Below, one piece after another: positions 42,650 to 51,025 of a stretch of DNA of 64,000 bases. The position numbers and the translations under genes are program-made. The notes below the pieces were generated by a model, which saw only the letters and a program-made list of their open reading frames with translations, was not told the DNA's origin and made no database searches. The number at the start of each line of letters is the position of its first letter. The first letter of the stretch is position 1. Location of the stretch: positions 310,001 to 374,000 of the forward strand of contig NZ_JAIGNP010000003.1 of NCBI RefSeq assembly GCF_019711535.1, read 5' to 3'. Source of the stretch: Qipengyuania aestuarii (lineage in GTDB: Bacteria; Pseudomonadota; Alphaproteobacteria; Sphingomonadales; Sphingomonadaceae).

Positions 42650-43593
42650 GCTTGCAAACTCTCGGCTATCGCCAGGAAGGGTTCGGCAATGGGATGGTCG
42701 AGGGCTGCGGGCGGTTTGCCATGATCGCTTCCCTGACGGATTTCGATGTCGAGCGGAATGCGTCCGAGAAACGGCAGCTCCAGGCGCTGAGCAGCTGCTT
42801 CCACCTGCCCGGCGCCGAAGGGATTGGAGACCTCGCCGCACGAGGGGCATGCATAGCCCGACATGTTTTCGACCAGACCGATTACCGGCACCCCGGCACT
42901 GTCGAACAATTGGCCCGCCCGCGCCGCATCGATCAACGCCAGATCCTGCGGGGTCGAAACGAGCACGGCACCCGCCGGTTTGAACTTCTGCACCATAGTC
43001 AGCTGCACATCGCCGGTTCCGGGCGGCAAATCGATCAGCAGGACTTCGGTATCCTTGCTCCAATGTGCCTCGATCAGCTGGCCGAGCGCACTTCCGGCCA
43101 TGGGTCCGCGCCATGCCAGCGCCTTGCCCGGCGTGACGAGATGCCCCATCGAAAGATGCGGCACGCCGAATTTGCCATCGATCGGGATCGGCTTGTTGTC
43201 CCGCGCTTCAGGCTTTTCGCCCTGCGTCCCGAAAATAACCGGCTGCGACGGGCCATAGATATCGGCATCGACCAGCCCCACCTTCACGCCCTTGCGTGCA
43301 AGCGCAATGGCAAGATTGGCTGTCAGCGTCGACTTGCCGACGCCGCCCTTGCCCGATCCCACCGCGATGATGACCGGGCCCTTGCGCTCCGCCGTCATCA
43401 CGACGCGGACATCGCTGACGTCTGCGCGCCGCCCCGCGGCCTCCTTTATTGCAGCCTCCGCCTGGCCGCGCTGGGCCTCGTCCAGCCTGCCGGCATCGAT
43501 GACTAGCGTCGCCCTACCCTCGTTGAGGACGGAGCCGGTGACAAGAGGGGCTAATTCGGGAGGAAGATCGGCGGAAAAATCGGTTCGGCTCAT
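42628..43593 (-). CDS. mrp: Mrp/ApbC-type iron-sulfur cluster carrier ATPase
   Basis: A 321-residue P-loop ATPase that carries and delivers [4Fe-4S] clusters. An N-terminal DUF59/MIP18-like segment precedes the deviant Walker A GSGKGGVGKSTLTANLA. Then come GLVDADIYGPSQPV, LLIDLPPGTGDVQLT and the cluster-binding CxxC in GYACPSCGE. It sits upstream of and overlaps (22 bp) the molybdopterin dehydrogenase gene, plausibly helping mature Fe-S partners. It is divergent from hflK with 75 bp between. Confidence 0.95.
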   Translation of the reverse strand: MSRTDFSADLPPELAPLVTGSVLNEGRATLVIDAGRLDEAQRGQAEAAIKEAAGRRADVSDVRVVMTAERKGPVIIAVGSGKGGVGKSTLTANLAIALARKGVKVGLVDADIYGPSQPVIFGTQGEKPEARDNKPIPIDGKFGVPHLSMGHLVTPGKALAWRGPMAGSALGQLIEAHWSKDTEVLLIDLPPGTGDVQLTMVQKFKPAGAVLVSTPQDLALIDAARAGQLFDSAGVPVIGLVENMSGYACPSCGEVSNPFGAGQVEAAAQRLELPFLGRIPLDIEIRQGSDHGKPPAALDHPIAEPFLAIAESLQAWLAERN

Positions 43594-43668
43594 GGCTGGC
43601 GCTGCTGTAGCATCGAAAAGCGCGCTGCAACCCCTGTTTTTCCGGCAAAGGCTGCCTATAAGACAGTT

Positions 43669-44832
43669 ATGAGAATTTTGGACGGGCTTGGACAGAGGAT
43701 CCGCCTAGCAATGGCTGGCAACAATCCGTGGGGTGGGGGGAACGATGATTCCTCCGGTTCCGGTGACGGTGAAACACCCAAGGGTGACAAGGGTAAGGGC
43801 GAAGGTCCCCGTAATCCATGGTTGCCATCGGGCTCTGGTGGAAGCGGCGAGGGGCGCCGCGGTCCCAATATCGAAGATATCTTCAAGAATCGCGGGCCCG
43901 AAGGTCCGCGCCGCAAGGGCGGTGGCGGCGGGCCCGGGGGCCCCGGCTTCCGCATTCCGCAACGTCCCGGCGGCAAAAGCTGGTTCCCGGTCGCGATCGT
44001 CGCAATCGTCGGCGTCGTCCTGCTCGCTACCAGCGCGCATCTGATCGATCCTCAGGAAAAAGCAGTCGTTAAACGTCTCGGCGATTACAGCCGCACGCTC
44101 GATTCCGGGCTTCAGTTTACGCTCCCTTTTCCGCTTGAGACTGTGGATGTCGAGAATGTGGAAGGGGTCCGCCCGATCCGCATTCCGGGAAATGACAATC
44201 AGGCCAAACTGATCCTGACCGGCGACCAGAATCTCGTCGATCTGAGCTACATTGTACGCTGGAACATCCAGGATCTCCAGCAATTCAAATTCCGCGTTGT
44301 CGACCCGGAAGAGACCGTCAACGAAGTTGCCGAAGCGGCAATGCGCGCGGCAGTCGCCGAAAAGCAACTGGACGAGACCTTCTCGGGTCAAGGTCGCGCC
44401 GCGATCGAACTGGATGTGCGCGAGCGCATGCAGGCGACGCTCGACCGTTATCAGGCGGGCATAAGGGTGCTCGGTGTCGAAATCGAAAAAGCCGATCCGC
44501 CAAGCCAGGTGGTCGATGCTTTCCGCGATGTGCAGGTCGCCGAACAGAATGCGGACGCAGCGCGCAATCAGGCGCAGGGTTATGCCCAGCAGGTTCTGGC
44601 GCAGGCGCAGGGTGAGGCCGAAGCCTTCGACAAGGTCTACGAACAGTATCGCCTCGCTCCCGAAGTGACCCGTCAGCGTCTTTATTACGAGACCATGGAA
44701 CGTGTGCTCAGCAAGACCGACAAGACCATCGTCGAGGCTCAGGGTGTCACACCCTACCTCCCGCTACCGGAAATCCGGCGCCGGGCTCAGCAACAGCCCG
44801 AAACCACTGTAACCGCACCGGGAGGCCAGTAA
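43669..44832 (+). CDS. hflK: FtsH modulator HflK
   Basis: A 387-residue SPFH-domain protein that with HflC surrounds and modulates the FtsH membrane protease. A Gly/Pro-rich, low-complexity N-terminus (about 15-95) precedes one membrane helix (WFPVAIVAIVGVVLLAT). The SPFH/Band 7 domain follows (EKAVVKRLGDYSRTLDSGLQFTLPFP), with a coiled-coil C-terminus. An alternative start is the in-frame ATG at 43711 (MAGNNPWG), a common HflK-type start; neither has a strong ribosome site. hflC begins 1 bp after the stop. Confidence 0.93.
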   Translation: MRILDGLGQRIRLAMAGNNPWGGGNDDSSGSGDGETPKGDKGKGEGPRNPWLPSGSGGSGEGRRGPNIEDIFKNRGPEGPRRKGGGGGPGGPGFRIPQRPGGKSWFPVAIVAIVGVVLLATSAHLIDPQEKAVVKRLGDYSRTLDSGLQFTLPFPLETVDVENVEGVRPIRIPGNDNQAKLILTGDQNLVDLSYIVRWNIQDLQQFKFRVVDPEETVNEVAEAAMRAAVAEKQLDETFSGQGRAAIELDVRERMQATLDRYQAGIRVLGVEIEKADPPSQVVDAFRDVQVAEQNADAARNQAQGYAQQVLAQAQGEAEAFDKVYEQYRLAPEVTRQRLYYETMERVLSKTDKTIVEAQGVTPYLPLPEIRRRAQQQPETTVTAPGGQ

Positions 44833-44833
44833 G

Positions 44834-45667
44834 ATGCAGCGTATCTGGGAAGACCACCGCCTCACGATCATCGTGGCCGGACTTGTCCTGATCGGGCTTA
44901 TGATGAGCCTCTATATCGTGCCCGAGGAAGAACAGGTCGTCATCGTACGGACCGGTGAACCGCAAGGCATTGTAAACACACCCGACGGTCAAAAAGGTCC
45001 GGGGCCCTATCTCCGCGTGCCGTTTCTCGACCGCGTGGTAAGGATCGAGAGGCGCCTGCTCGATCTCGAGATGACCAATGAGGAGGTACTGTCGAATGAC
45101 CAGCAACGCCTGTTGGTCGATGCCTATGCCCGTTTCCGCATCATCGATCCCGTTCGTATGGTGGAGCGTGCAGGAACTACCGATGGCGTGCGTTCCGCGC
45201 TTGAGCCGATCCTGAATTCGGTTCTTCGTCAGGAACTCGGCCGCCGAACGTTTCAGGCCATGCTAACCGCCGAACGGGGCTCCGCGCTGCAGAATGCGCG
45301 CGCCAATCTCGACCGGCAGGCACGCCAGTACGGTGCCGAAGTCGTCGACGTTCAGATCACCCGCACCGACTTGCCCGATGCCCCCCTTCAGTCCGCTTTC
45401 AGCCGGATGGAATCGGATCGCGAACGCGAGGCAAGGACGATCCGGGCGCAAGGCTCGCGTGATGCGCGGATCATTCGCGCTGAGGCCGATGCGGAAGCCG
45501 CTCGCATCTATGCGGAAAGCTTCGGCAAGGACGCTAATTTTTATGACTTCTACCGCGCCATGCAGAGCTATGATGCGACCTTCGCTTCCGAGAACGGCGA
45601 TGCGGCCAGCAGCATAATCCTGTCGCCTGATAACGAATATCTGCAGCAGTTCCGCGGACGCCGTTGA
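44834..45667 (+). CDS. hflC: FtsH modulator HflC
   Basis: A 277-residue SPFH protein, partner of HflK. One N-terminal membrane anchor (LTIIVAGLVLIGLMMSLYIV) is followed by EEQVVIVRTGEPQ, GPYLRVPFLDRVVRIERRLLDLE and YARFRIIDPVRMV. The C-terminal coiled coil (REARTIRAQGSRDARIIRAEADAEAARIYAE, about 190-225) ends with the family segment FYRAMQSYDATF. Spacing of 1 bp to hflK shows one operon; degP follows 150 bp later in the same direction, so all three may share envelope quality control. Confidence 0.95.
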   Translation: MQRIWEDHRLTIIVAGLVLIGLMMSLYIVPEEEQVVIVRTGEPQGIVNTPDGQKGPGPYLRVPFLDRVVRIERRLLDLEMTNEEVLSNDQQRLLVDAYARFRIIDPVRMVERAGTTDGVRSALEPILNSVLRQELGRRTFQAMLTAERGSALQNARANLDRQARQYGAEVVDVQITRTDLPDAPLQSAFSRMESDREREARTIRAQGSRDARIIRAEADAEAARIYAESFGKDANFYDFYRAMQSYDATFASENGDAASSIILSPDNEYLQQFRGRR

Positions 45668-45817
45668 ACATTCGTCGATTGAGCGAGGGGTACTGCCCTG
45701 CCGTTCAAGAGGCATTCAGCGCTAGGCCGCAGTCTATGCAGCGGAACTGCCGAAGCCGGAGCGTTTTGTGAAAGCGTGCTGGCTCCGAACGAAGTCAAAG
45801 AGGATTTGAAAGAGGAC

Positions 45818-47353
45818 GTGAAAAAAGTGCGATACGCTTATTCCGTAACTGCCACCCTTTTGGCCGGTGGCGCTGCCCTTTCCCTCGCCGGGTTCCCGGC
45901 CGGGGCGCAGGTCGCCCAGAACGACGATTCGCAGATCGCGCGCGTCGTTCCGCGTGCCGGGGCGCCCGAAAGTTTCGCCGATCTAACCGAGCAACTGCAG
46001 CCGGCCGTGGTGAATATTTCGACGCGCCAGCGAATTGAGGTTCAGACCGGCGGCAATCCTTTCGCCGGCACCCCGTTCGAGGGCATGTTCAACCGCCGTC
46101 GCGGGCAGCAAGACAGCGAACCCCAGTATCGTGAGGGGCAGTCGCTCGGCTCGGGCTTTATCATCTCTTCCGATGGCTATGTCGTGACCAACAATCACGT
46201 CGTCAGCCCGACCGGGCGTGGCTCTGTCGAAGAAATCACCGTGACCCTGCCGGACGGCACCGAATACGAAGCCGAATTGGTCGGCACCGATGCGGCGTCC
46301 GACCTCGCCGTCCTCAAGGTTAACCGGCGCGAAGCTTTCCCCTTCGTGACCTTCGGCGATTCCAGCCAGGCCCGTGTGGGTGATTGGGTGATCGCCATCG
46401 GCAATCCCTTCGGCCTCGGCGGAACCGTGACGAGCGGGATTGTTTCCAGCGTTCTGCGAAACGCAGGCAGCGGCGCCTACGACCGCTATCTGCAGACCGA
46501 TGCCAGCATCAACCGCGGCAACTCCGGTGGACCGCTGTTCGACATGCAGGGCAACGTCATCGGCATCAACAACGCCATCATTTCGCCCACCGGCGGAAGC
46601 GTGGGCATCGGCTTCGCGATTCCTGCTGAAACCGCGGCCCCTATCGTCGACAAGCTCCGCCGCGGCGTCGAGATCGAGCGCGGTTATCTGGGCATCCAGA
46701 TCCAGCCGGTGACCGAGGACGTCGCCTCCTCGCTCGGCCTTGCGCGCAATCGCGGCGAGATCGTCCAGATGGTGCAGCCCGGCGAACCGGCCGATCGCGG
46801 CGGCATCGAAGCGGGCGACATCGTCCTTCGGGTCAATGGCAAGGATGTGACACCCGATCAGACACTGTCCTACCTCGTCGCCAATATCGCACCGGGCACG
46901 TCAATTCCGCTGGATGTGATCCGTGACGGTGAACGCCGCCGGGTCAATGTGACCGTGGGCAAGCGCCCGAGCGAAGAAGAGATGCGGCGCAGTCAGATGT
47001 TCGATCCCGACGCGGAGCCGGAAGACGACATGTCGCCCAGCGACAGCGAAGTCATCCAGGAAAGTGTCGGTCTGCAGGTGCTGGAACTGACGCCGCAGAT
47101 TGCACGCCAGCTTGGTGCCGGATCCGACACGCGCGGACTTGTGATCGCTTCAGTCGACCAAAATTCCGACGCCGCTCGCAAGGGTCTCCAACGCGGGGAC
47201 ATCATCCTGACGGCAAACTACCGTCCGATGACGTCGGTTGCCGATCTCGAGACTGCGGTCCGCTCGGCCAAGGCCGAAAACCGTGATGCGGTGCTCCTGC
47301 GGATCCAGCGTCGCGGTGGTTCGCCGCAATATGTGGCTATTCGCCTTCGCTGA
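45818..47353 (+). CDS. degP: Do-family periplasmic serine protease
   Basis: A HtrA/Deg protease of about 511 residues. A signal peptide (KKVRYAYSVTATLLAGGAALSLA, ending near PAGAQ) precedes a trypsin-like domain with His in VVTNNHVVSP, Asp in DAASDLAVLKV and Ser in NRGNSGGPLF. Two PDZ domains follow: RGYLGIQIQPV and the C-terminal one from about residue 420. The start is unclear: GTG 45818 gives a good signal peptide, GTG 45827 has AGAGGA 10 nt upstream, and GTG 45776 is also open. It degrades misfolded envelope proteins. A strong terminator follows. Confidence 0.93.
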   Translation: MKKVRYAYSVTATLLAGGAALSLAGFPAGAQVAQNDDSQIARVVPRAGAPESFADLTEQLQPAVVNISTRQRIEVQTGGNPFAGTPFEGMFNRRRGQQDSEPQYREGQSLGSGFIISSDGYVVTNNHVVSPTGRGSVEEITVTLPDGTEYEAELVGTDAASDLAVLKVNRREAFPFVTFGDSSQARVGDWVIAIGNPFGLGGTVTSGIVSSVLRNAGSGAYDRYLQTDASINRGNSGGPLFDMQGNVIGINNAIISPTGGSVGIGFAIPAETAAPIVDKLRRGVEIERGYLGIQIQPVTEDVASSLGLARNRGEIVQMVQPGEPADRGGIEAGDIVLRVNGKDVTPDQTLSYLVANIAPGTSIPLDVIRDGERRRVNVTVGKRPSEEEMRRSQMFDPDAEPEDDMSPSDSEVIQESVGLQVLELTPQIARQLGAGSDTRGLVIASVDQNSDAARKGLQRGDIILTANYRPMTSVADLETAVRSAKAENRDAVLLRIQRRGGSPQYVAIRLR

Positions 47354-47382
47354 CCCGAACCAAAGTACTGCTTGAAAATAGA

Positions 47383-47413
47383 GCCCTCCCGATACGCGTC
47401 GGGAGGGCGTTTT
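47383..47413 (+). terminator. Intrinsic terminator of degP
   Basis: A 10-bp stem GCCCTCCCGA/TCGGGAGGGC with loop TACGCG, then GTTTTC, 30 bp after the degP stop and before the convergent PBP gene. Confidence 0.88.
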
Positions 47414-47464
47414 CGCACCCGCTCGGAAGTCGACTATCTTCAGGTAGGATGAGGCAGATCACCT

Positions 47465-49627
47465 CTAACGATCGCGTCCGATGACACCGTCGAGAAAATC
47501 GTCATCGATTGCCTGGGGTGCCCCATCTTCTCCGCGCCCGGTCGAGGGTTGCGGCCGCGGCGGAGGTACGCGCTGAACTCTTGGCGGCTGCGGTCGGATA
47601 ACCTCTACGCCTGAGCCGTCCTCTGGCTCGCCACGCGGTCCGGGCAGCGCTCCGCTTGGCCCTTCGCTTCGGCCAGGCTCGATCAGATTGCCTTGTTCGT
47701 CGATGTAGTAATAGTCATCCGGGTCGCCGAAAAAGAAGTCATCCTCTTCATCCAGCTGCCATTCCGGCACCTGAACTTCGGTCTCGAATTCCTCTACTGG
47801 ACGATCCTTCACCGCGTAACGCATGAAAGCAGCAAAGGCCTGAGCCGGGGCGCGGCCTCCCTGCAAACCGCCGACCCGTCGGTTATCGTCCCGGCCCATC
47901 CATACACCGGTGGTGACGCCCGATGAAAATCCGACGAAATAGCCGTCCTTGTTCGAACTCGTGGTCCCTGTCTTACCCGCGACCGGACGCCCGATTTGCG
48001 CAGCACGCCCCGTTCCGGTCTGGACCGCGGTCTGCAGAAGATCGGTGATGCCCCGCGTCACGTTATCGGGAATTATTTGTGTACTGCGGGCGCGGCGGTG
48101 CTGATAAAGCACCTCTCCATCCGTCGTCGTGACTTTGACGATCCCATAAGGCGTTACGGAATTTCCGCCGGCCGAGATCGCCGCGAATGCGCGGGTCATA
48201 TCCAGCAGCCGCACCTCGTTCGAACCAAGTACCATCGCCGGATAGGTATTGATCGGGGTCGTGATACCGAAGCGGCGAGCCATAGAAGCCACCGAGCCGA
48301 ATCCGACTTCATTGCCGAGCTGGGCGGCCACCGTGTTGATCGAATAGGCGAAAGCGGTCCGCAGATTCGTCTCGCCAATGTTTCGCCCATTCGAATTGTT
48401 GGGGCTCCAGCCGCCGATCGAAACCTTTGTATCCACTACGCGGTCATCAGGGGTATAACCCGCCTCCAGCGCGGCGAGATAGACGAACAGCTTCCAGCTC
48501 GAACCAGGCTGGCGAAGGGCATTTGTCGCCCGGTTATAATTGGTCTCGACATAATCGGTCCCTCCGACGAGAGCCAAGATAGCGCCGTCGCGATCGAGAC
48601 TGACCAGTGCGCCTTGCGCCCCTTCGGGGGCATTGCCCGCTACCGCAGCAGTCGCGGCTTTCTGCATCCCGGGATCCAGCGTGGTCCAGACTTCGATCGG
48701 TTCGAAAGTTTCGGGCAGCAGGAGATCCAGTTGCGGAAGCGCCCAATCGGTAAAATAGCGCACCGAGTTGGTCCCCTGCTCAGGCTTTAGCTTGACCGCC
48801 GAGACATCGACTTGTGCCTCGCTCGCGCTGATACGACCCTGCTCGCGCATCAATTGCAGGACCACGCTTGCACGGCTGACCGCCGCATTGACGTCGGCGG
48901 TGGGGGAATAGCGGCTGGGTGCCTTCACCAGCCCTGCGATAATCGCCGCTTCGGCAGTCGACAGCTCGGTCGCCGGATGGCTGAAGAAGTTCCGGCTCGC
49001 GGAATCGATACCGTAAGCGCCGCCGCCGAAATAGACCTTGTTGAGATAGAGTTCGAGGATCTGTTCTTTTGAGAACTTCCATTCCATCGCCATAGCCAGG
49101 ATGGCTTCGCGAAGCTTGCGATCGAGCGAACGATTGCTGTTGAGGAAAACATTGCGCGCAAGCTGCTGGGTAATGGTGGAGGTGGCGCCGAGCCGGTTCT
49201 CACCCGTCGCCCATACATATACGGCGCGCGTCAGGCCATAAGGGTCCACGCCGGGATGCGAATAGAATCGCCGGTCCTCTACAGAGATCATGGCATCTTT
49301 CATGACCTGCGGGATCTCGTTAGCGGTGATCCACTTGCCATAACTAGGGCCAAGTTCGACGAGTTCGGAGCCATCTCGCGCGCGCACGACAATGGTCTGC
49401 GCATTCTGGGTTGCCTTAAGTTGGTAATAACTCGGCAAGGACCGGGCCGCGAAGGCCACTGCGATAGCGAGAAAAATCAACCCGAGGACAGCGATGCCTG
49501 TACCCCACAGAAGCAGCCTGCGAAACCAGACCTTCACGCGGCTGGTTTCCCCCCGCCCCTCTTCTGCCGCCCGCCGCGCACGCTCCGATCGCTGGCTGCG
49601 TTTACGGCGGCTGCCTCTCTTATCCAT
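47465..49627 (-). CDS. mrcA: Penicillin-binding protein 1A-type transglycosylase/transpeptidase
   Basis: A 720-residue class A PBP that polymerises and crosslinks peptidoglycan. A basic cytosolic tail (1-37) and one membrane helix (about 38-62) are followed by the GT51 domain with catalytic E117 in ISVEDRRFYSHPGVD, and GATSTITQQLARN. The transpeptidase domain shows SxxK in PGSSWKLFVY, SxN in FAYSINTVAA and KTG in AGKTGTTSSNKDGYF. The C-terminal about 110 residues are acidic then Pro/Arg-rich and low complexity. It converges with degP. Transcription runs toward 47.4 kb. Confidence 0.94.
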   Translation of the reverse strand: MDKRGSRRKRSQRSERARRAAEEGRGETSRVKVWFRRLLLWGTGIAVLGLIFLAIAVAFAARSLPSYYQLKATQNAQTIVVRARDGSELVELGPSYGKWITANEIPQVMKDAMISVEDRRFYSHPGVDPYGLTRAVYVWATGENRLGATSTITQQLARNVFLNSNRSLDRKLREAILAMAMEWKFSKEQILELYLNKVYFGGGAYGIDSASRNFFSHPATELSTAEAAIIAGLVKAPSRYSPTADVNAAVSRASVVLQLMREQGRISASEAQVDVSAVKLKPEQGTNSVRYFTDWALPQLDLLLPETFEPIEVWTTLDPGMQKAATAAVAGNAPEGAQGALVSLDRDGAILALVGGTDYVETNYNRATNALRQPGSSWKLFVYLAALEAGYTPDDRVVDTKVSIGGWSPNNSNGRNIGETNLRTAFAYSINTVAAQLGNEVGFGSVASMARRFGITTPINTYPAMVLGSNEVRLLDMTRAFAAISAGGNSVTPYGIVKVTTTDGEVLYQHRRARSTQIIPDNVTRGITDLLQTAVQTGTGRAAQIGRPVAGKTGTTSSNKDGYFVGFSSGVTTGVWMGRDDNRRVGGLQGGRAPAQAFAAFMRYAVKDRPVEEFETEVQVPEWQLDEEDDFFFGDPDDYYYIDEQGNLIEPGRSEGPSGALPGPRGEPEDGSGVEVIRPQPPRVQRVPPPRPQPSTGRGEDGAPQAIDDDFLDGVIGRDR

Positions 49628-49739
49628 TCCCTGCGGCTTCCCTCATGTTCCAGGCGCACGGCCCTATATCCGCCACAATCTCCCATGGCGAGACGGAACC
49701 TCGGCTTAACGAATCGTACGGAGGCCGCAAGCCGCCCCC

Positions 49740-50138
49740 TTAGTCGTCTGGTTCGAATTCGAGTGCTGCAGAGTTGATACAATAGCGAAGGCCATTCTCG
49801 CCGGGGCCATCCGGAAACACATGGCCAAGGTGCCCCTCGCAGTTGGAACAGGTAACCTCGGTCCTGATCATGCCATGAGTGGCATCGCGGTGCTCTTCCA
49901 CTGCGGCGCTTTCGGCCGGCGCCGTAAAACTCGGCCACCCGGAGCCGCTGTCATATTTGTCCGCGCTTTCGAACAAGAGCTGACCGCAGGCAGCGCAGTG
50001 ATATTCCCCATCAGCCTTGTTCTTGTCGTACTTGCCGGTGAAGGCGCGCTCCGTCCCTTTTTCCCGCAAGATGCGATATTGCTCAGGGGTTAGCTCTTCG
50101 CGCCACTCGGCTTCCGATTTTTCGACTTTATCGCTCAC
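49740..50138 (-). CDS. msrB: Peptide-methionine (R)-S-oxide reductase
   Basis: A 132-residue MsrB repairing methionine-R-sulfoxide. Structural zinc cysteines are in [10 protein letters not shown] and [13 protein letters not shown]. The substrate loop DSGSGWPSF and the catalytic Cys in [13 protein letters not shown] are present. It is a separate gene far from msrA (about 14 kb away). It lies 112 bp upstream of the PBP gene on the same strand and is divergent from rpsT. Confidence 0.96.
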   Translation of the reverse strand: MSDKVEKSEAEWREELTPEQYRILREKGTERAFTGKYDKNKADGEYHCAACGQLLFESADKYDSGSGWPSFTAPAESAAVEEHRDATHGMIRTEVTCSNCEGHLGHVFPDGPGENGLRYCINSAALEFEPDD

Positions 50139-50324
50139 AGCTTGTCCTTCATCTCATCTGCTTCCATATAAGGGCAACAGGGCGCGCCAGTTGCGGTTCC
50201 GCTTTTGCTTGACGATTCGGTATCCCATCGCTAAGTGCGCCGCTTTCCGGCGGTTAATCCGCCTTTTTCGACACGCCCAATTGAATTCCAGCCGCTTTTT
50301 GTCGCGGCCTGATCGAGGACAGAT

Positions 50325-50585
50325 ATGGCCAATACGCCGCAAGCCAAGAAGCGCATCCGTCGCAACAACCGCCGCGCCGAAGTCAACGGTGCGCGCATGA
50401 GCCGCATCCGCAACTACGTTAAGAAGGTTGAGACCGCGCTCGAAGCTGGCGACAAGGATGCTGCCCAGACCGCCCTCCGCAATGCTCAGCCAGAGATGGC
50501 TCGCGGTGTTGCTCGCGGCGTGATGCACAAGAACACTGCAGCTCGTAAGATGAGCCGCCTGTCGAAGCGCGTTGCCGCGCTCTGA
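50325..50585 (+). CDS. rpsT: 30S ribosomal protein S20
   Basis: An 86-residue, strongly basic helical protein: [21 protein letters not shown] at the N-terminus, then [18 protein letters not shown] and the C-terminal [18 protein letters not shown]. It binds 16S rRNA in the small subunit. It is followed by a hairpin terminator, then dnaA, an order common in alphaproteobacteria. Confidence 0.97.
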   Translation: MANTPQAKKRIRRNNRRAEVNGARMSRIRNYVKKVETALEAGDKDAAQTALRNAQPEMARGVARGVMHKNTAARKMSRLSKRVAAL

Positions 50586-50620
50586 TCTTTAAGCGGCTTC
50601 GGCCGAACACAGACACGTGA

Positions 50621-50650
50621 GGGGTCGTCGCGAAGTGCGGCGGCCCCTTT
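50621..50650 (+). terminator. Terminator after rpsT
   Basis: Stem GGGGTCGTCGC (50621-50631) with GCGGCGGCCCC (50637-50647), two G-U pairs, loop GAAGT, then TTTG. Confidence 0.7.
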
Positions 50651-50665
50651 GTCGTATTCGGGTTG

Positions 50666-50683
50666 CACTTTGAAATCAAAGTG
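50666..50683. promoter_or_regulatory. 18-bp palindrome upstream of dnaA
   Basis: CACTTTGA-AA-TCAAAGTG is a perfect 8-bp dyad around a 2-bp centre. It lies in the 440-bp rpsT-dnaA gap, past the rpsT terminator and 343 bp before the dnaA start. It is symmetrical like a dimeric-regulator operator. The rest of the gap (50684-51025) shows only one weak DnaA-box-like TTATCCCCC (50822-50830). Confidence 0.5.
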
Positions 50684-51025
50684 TCTCCGAGCCGTAATGA
50701 AATTGGCGGAAATACTGCGATTCGTCAGCCCCACATCAGTAAATCGAAGCTTTTTCAAAGGCATCAACGGAGGTCTGCGGGGTCACGTTGAGTCAACTAG
50801 ATTATTTCAGATTTTTTGCTGTTATCCCCCTTGCGACTCATCGCTGCTGCGACCTACACAATGGATCTGCTCGGGGGGGACAGCCCGGGTATTCATATCG
50901 ACGGCCAAGGGGAGGGACCACCCGAGAATCACGCGATTCCGGGTAGCGGCGAAGCTATGCGCGCACTCCTTCTGGCCCACTTAACTTTTGGACGACCGTA
51001 CGGTCACTCGGGGATCTACACTCCA

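Noticed and set aside
50822..50830. DnaA-box-like TTATCCCCC as an oriC marker
   Set aside because: A single 7/9 match without a cluster or an A+T-rich unwinding region next to it. It does not support an origin here.
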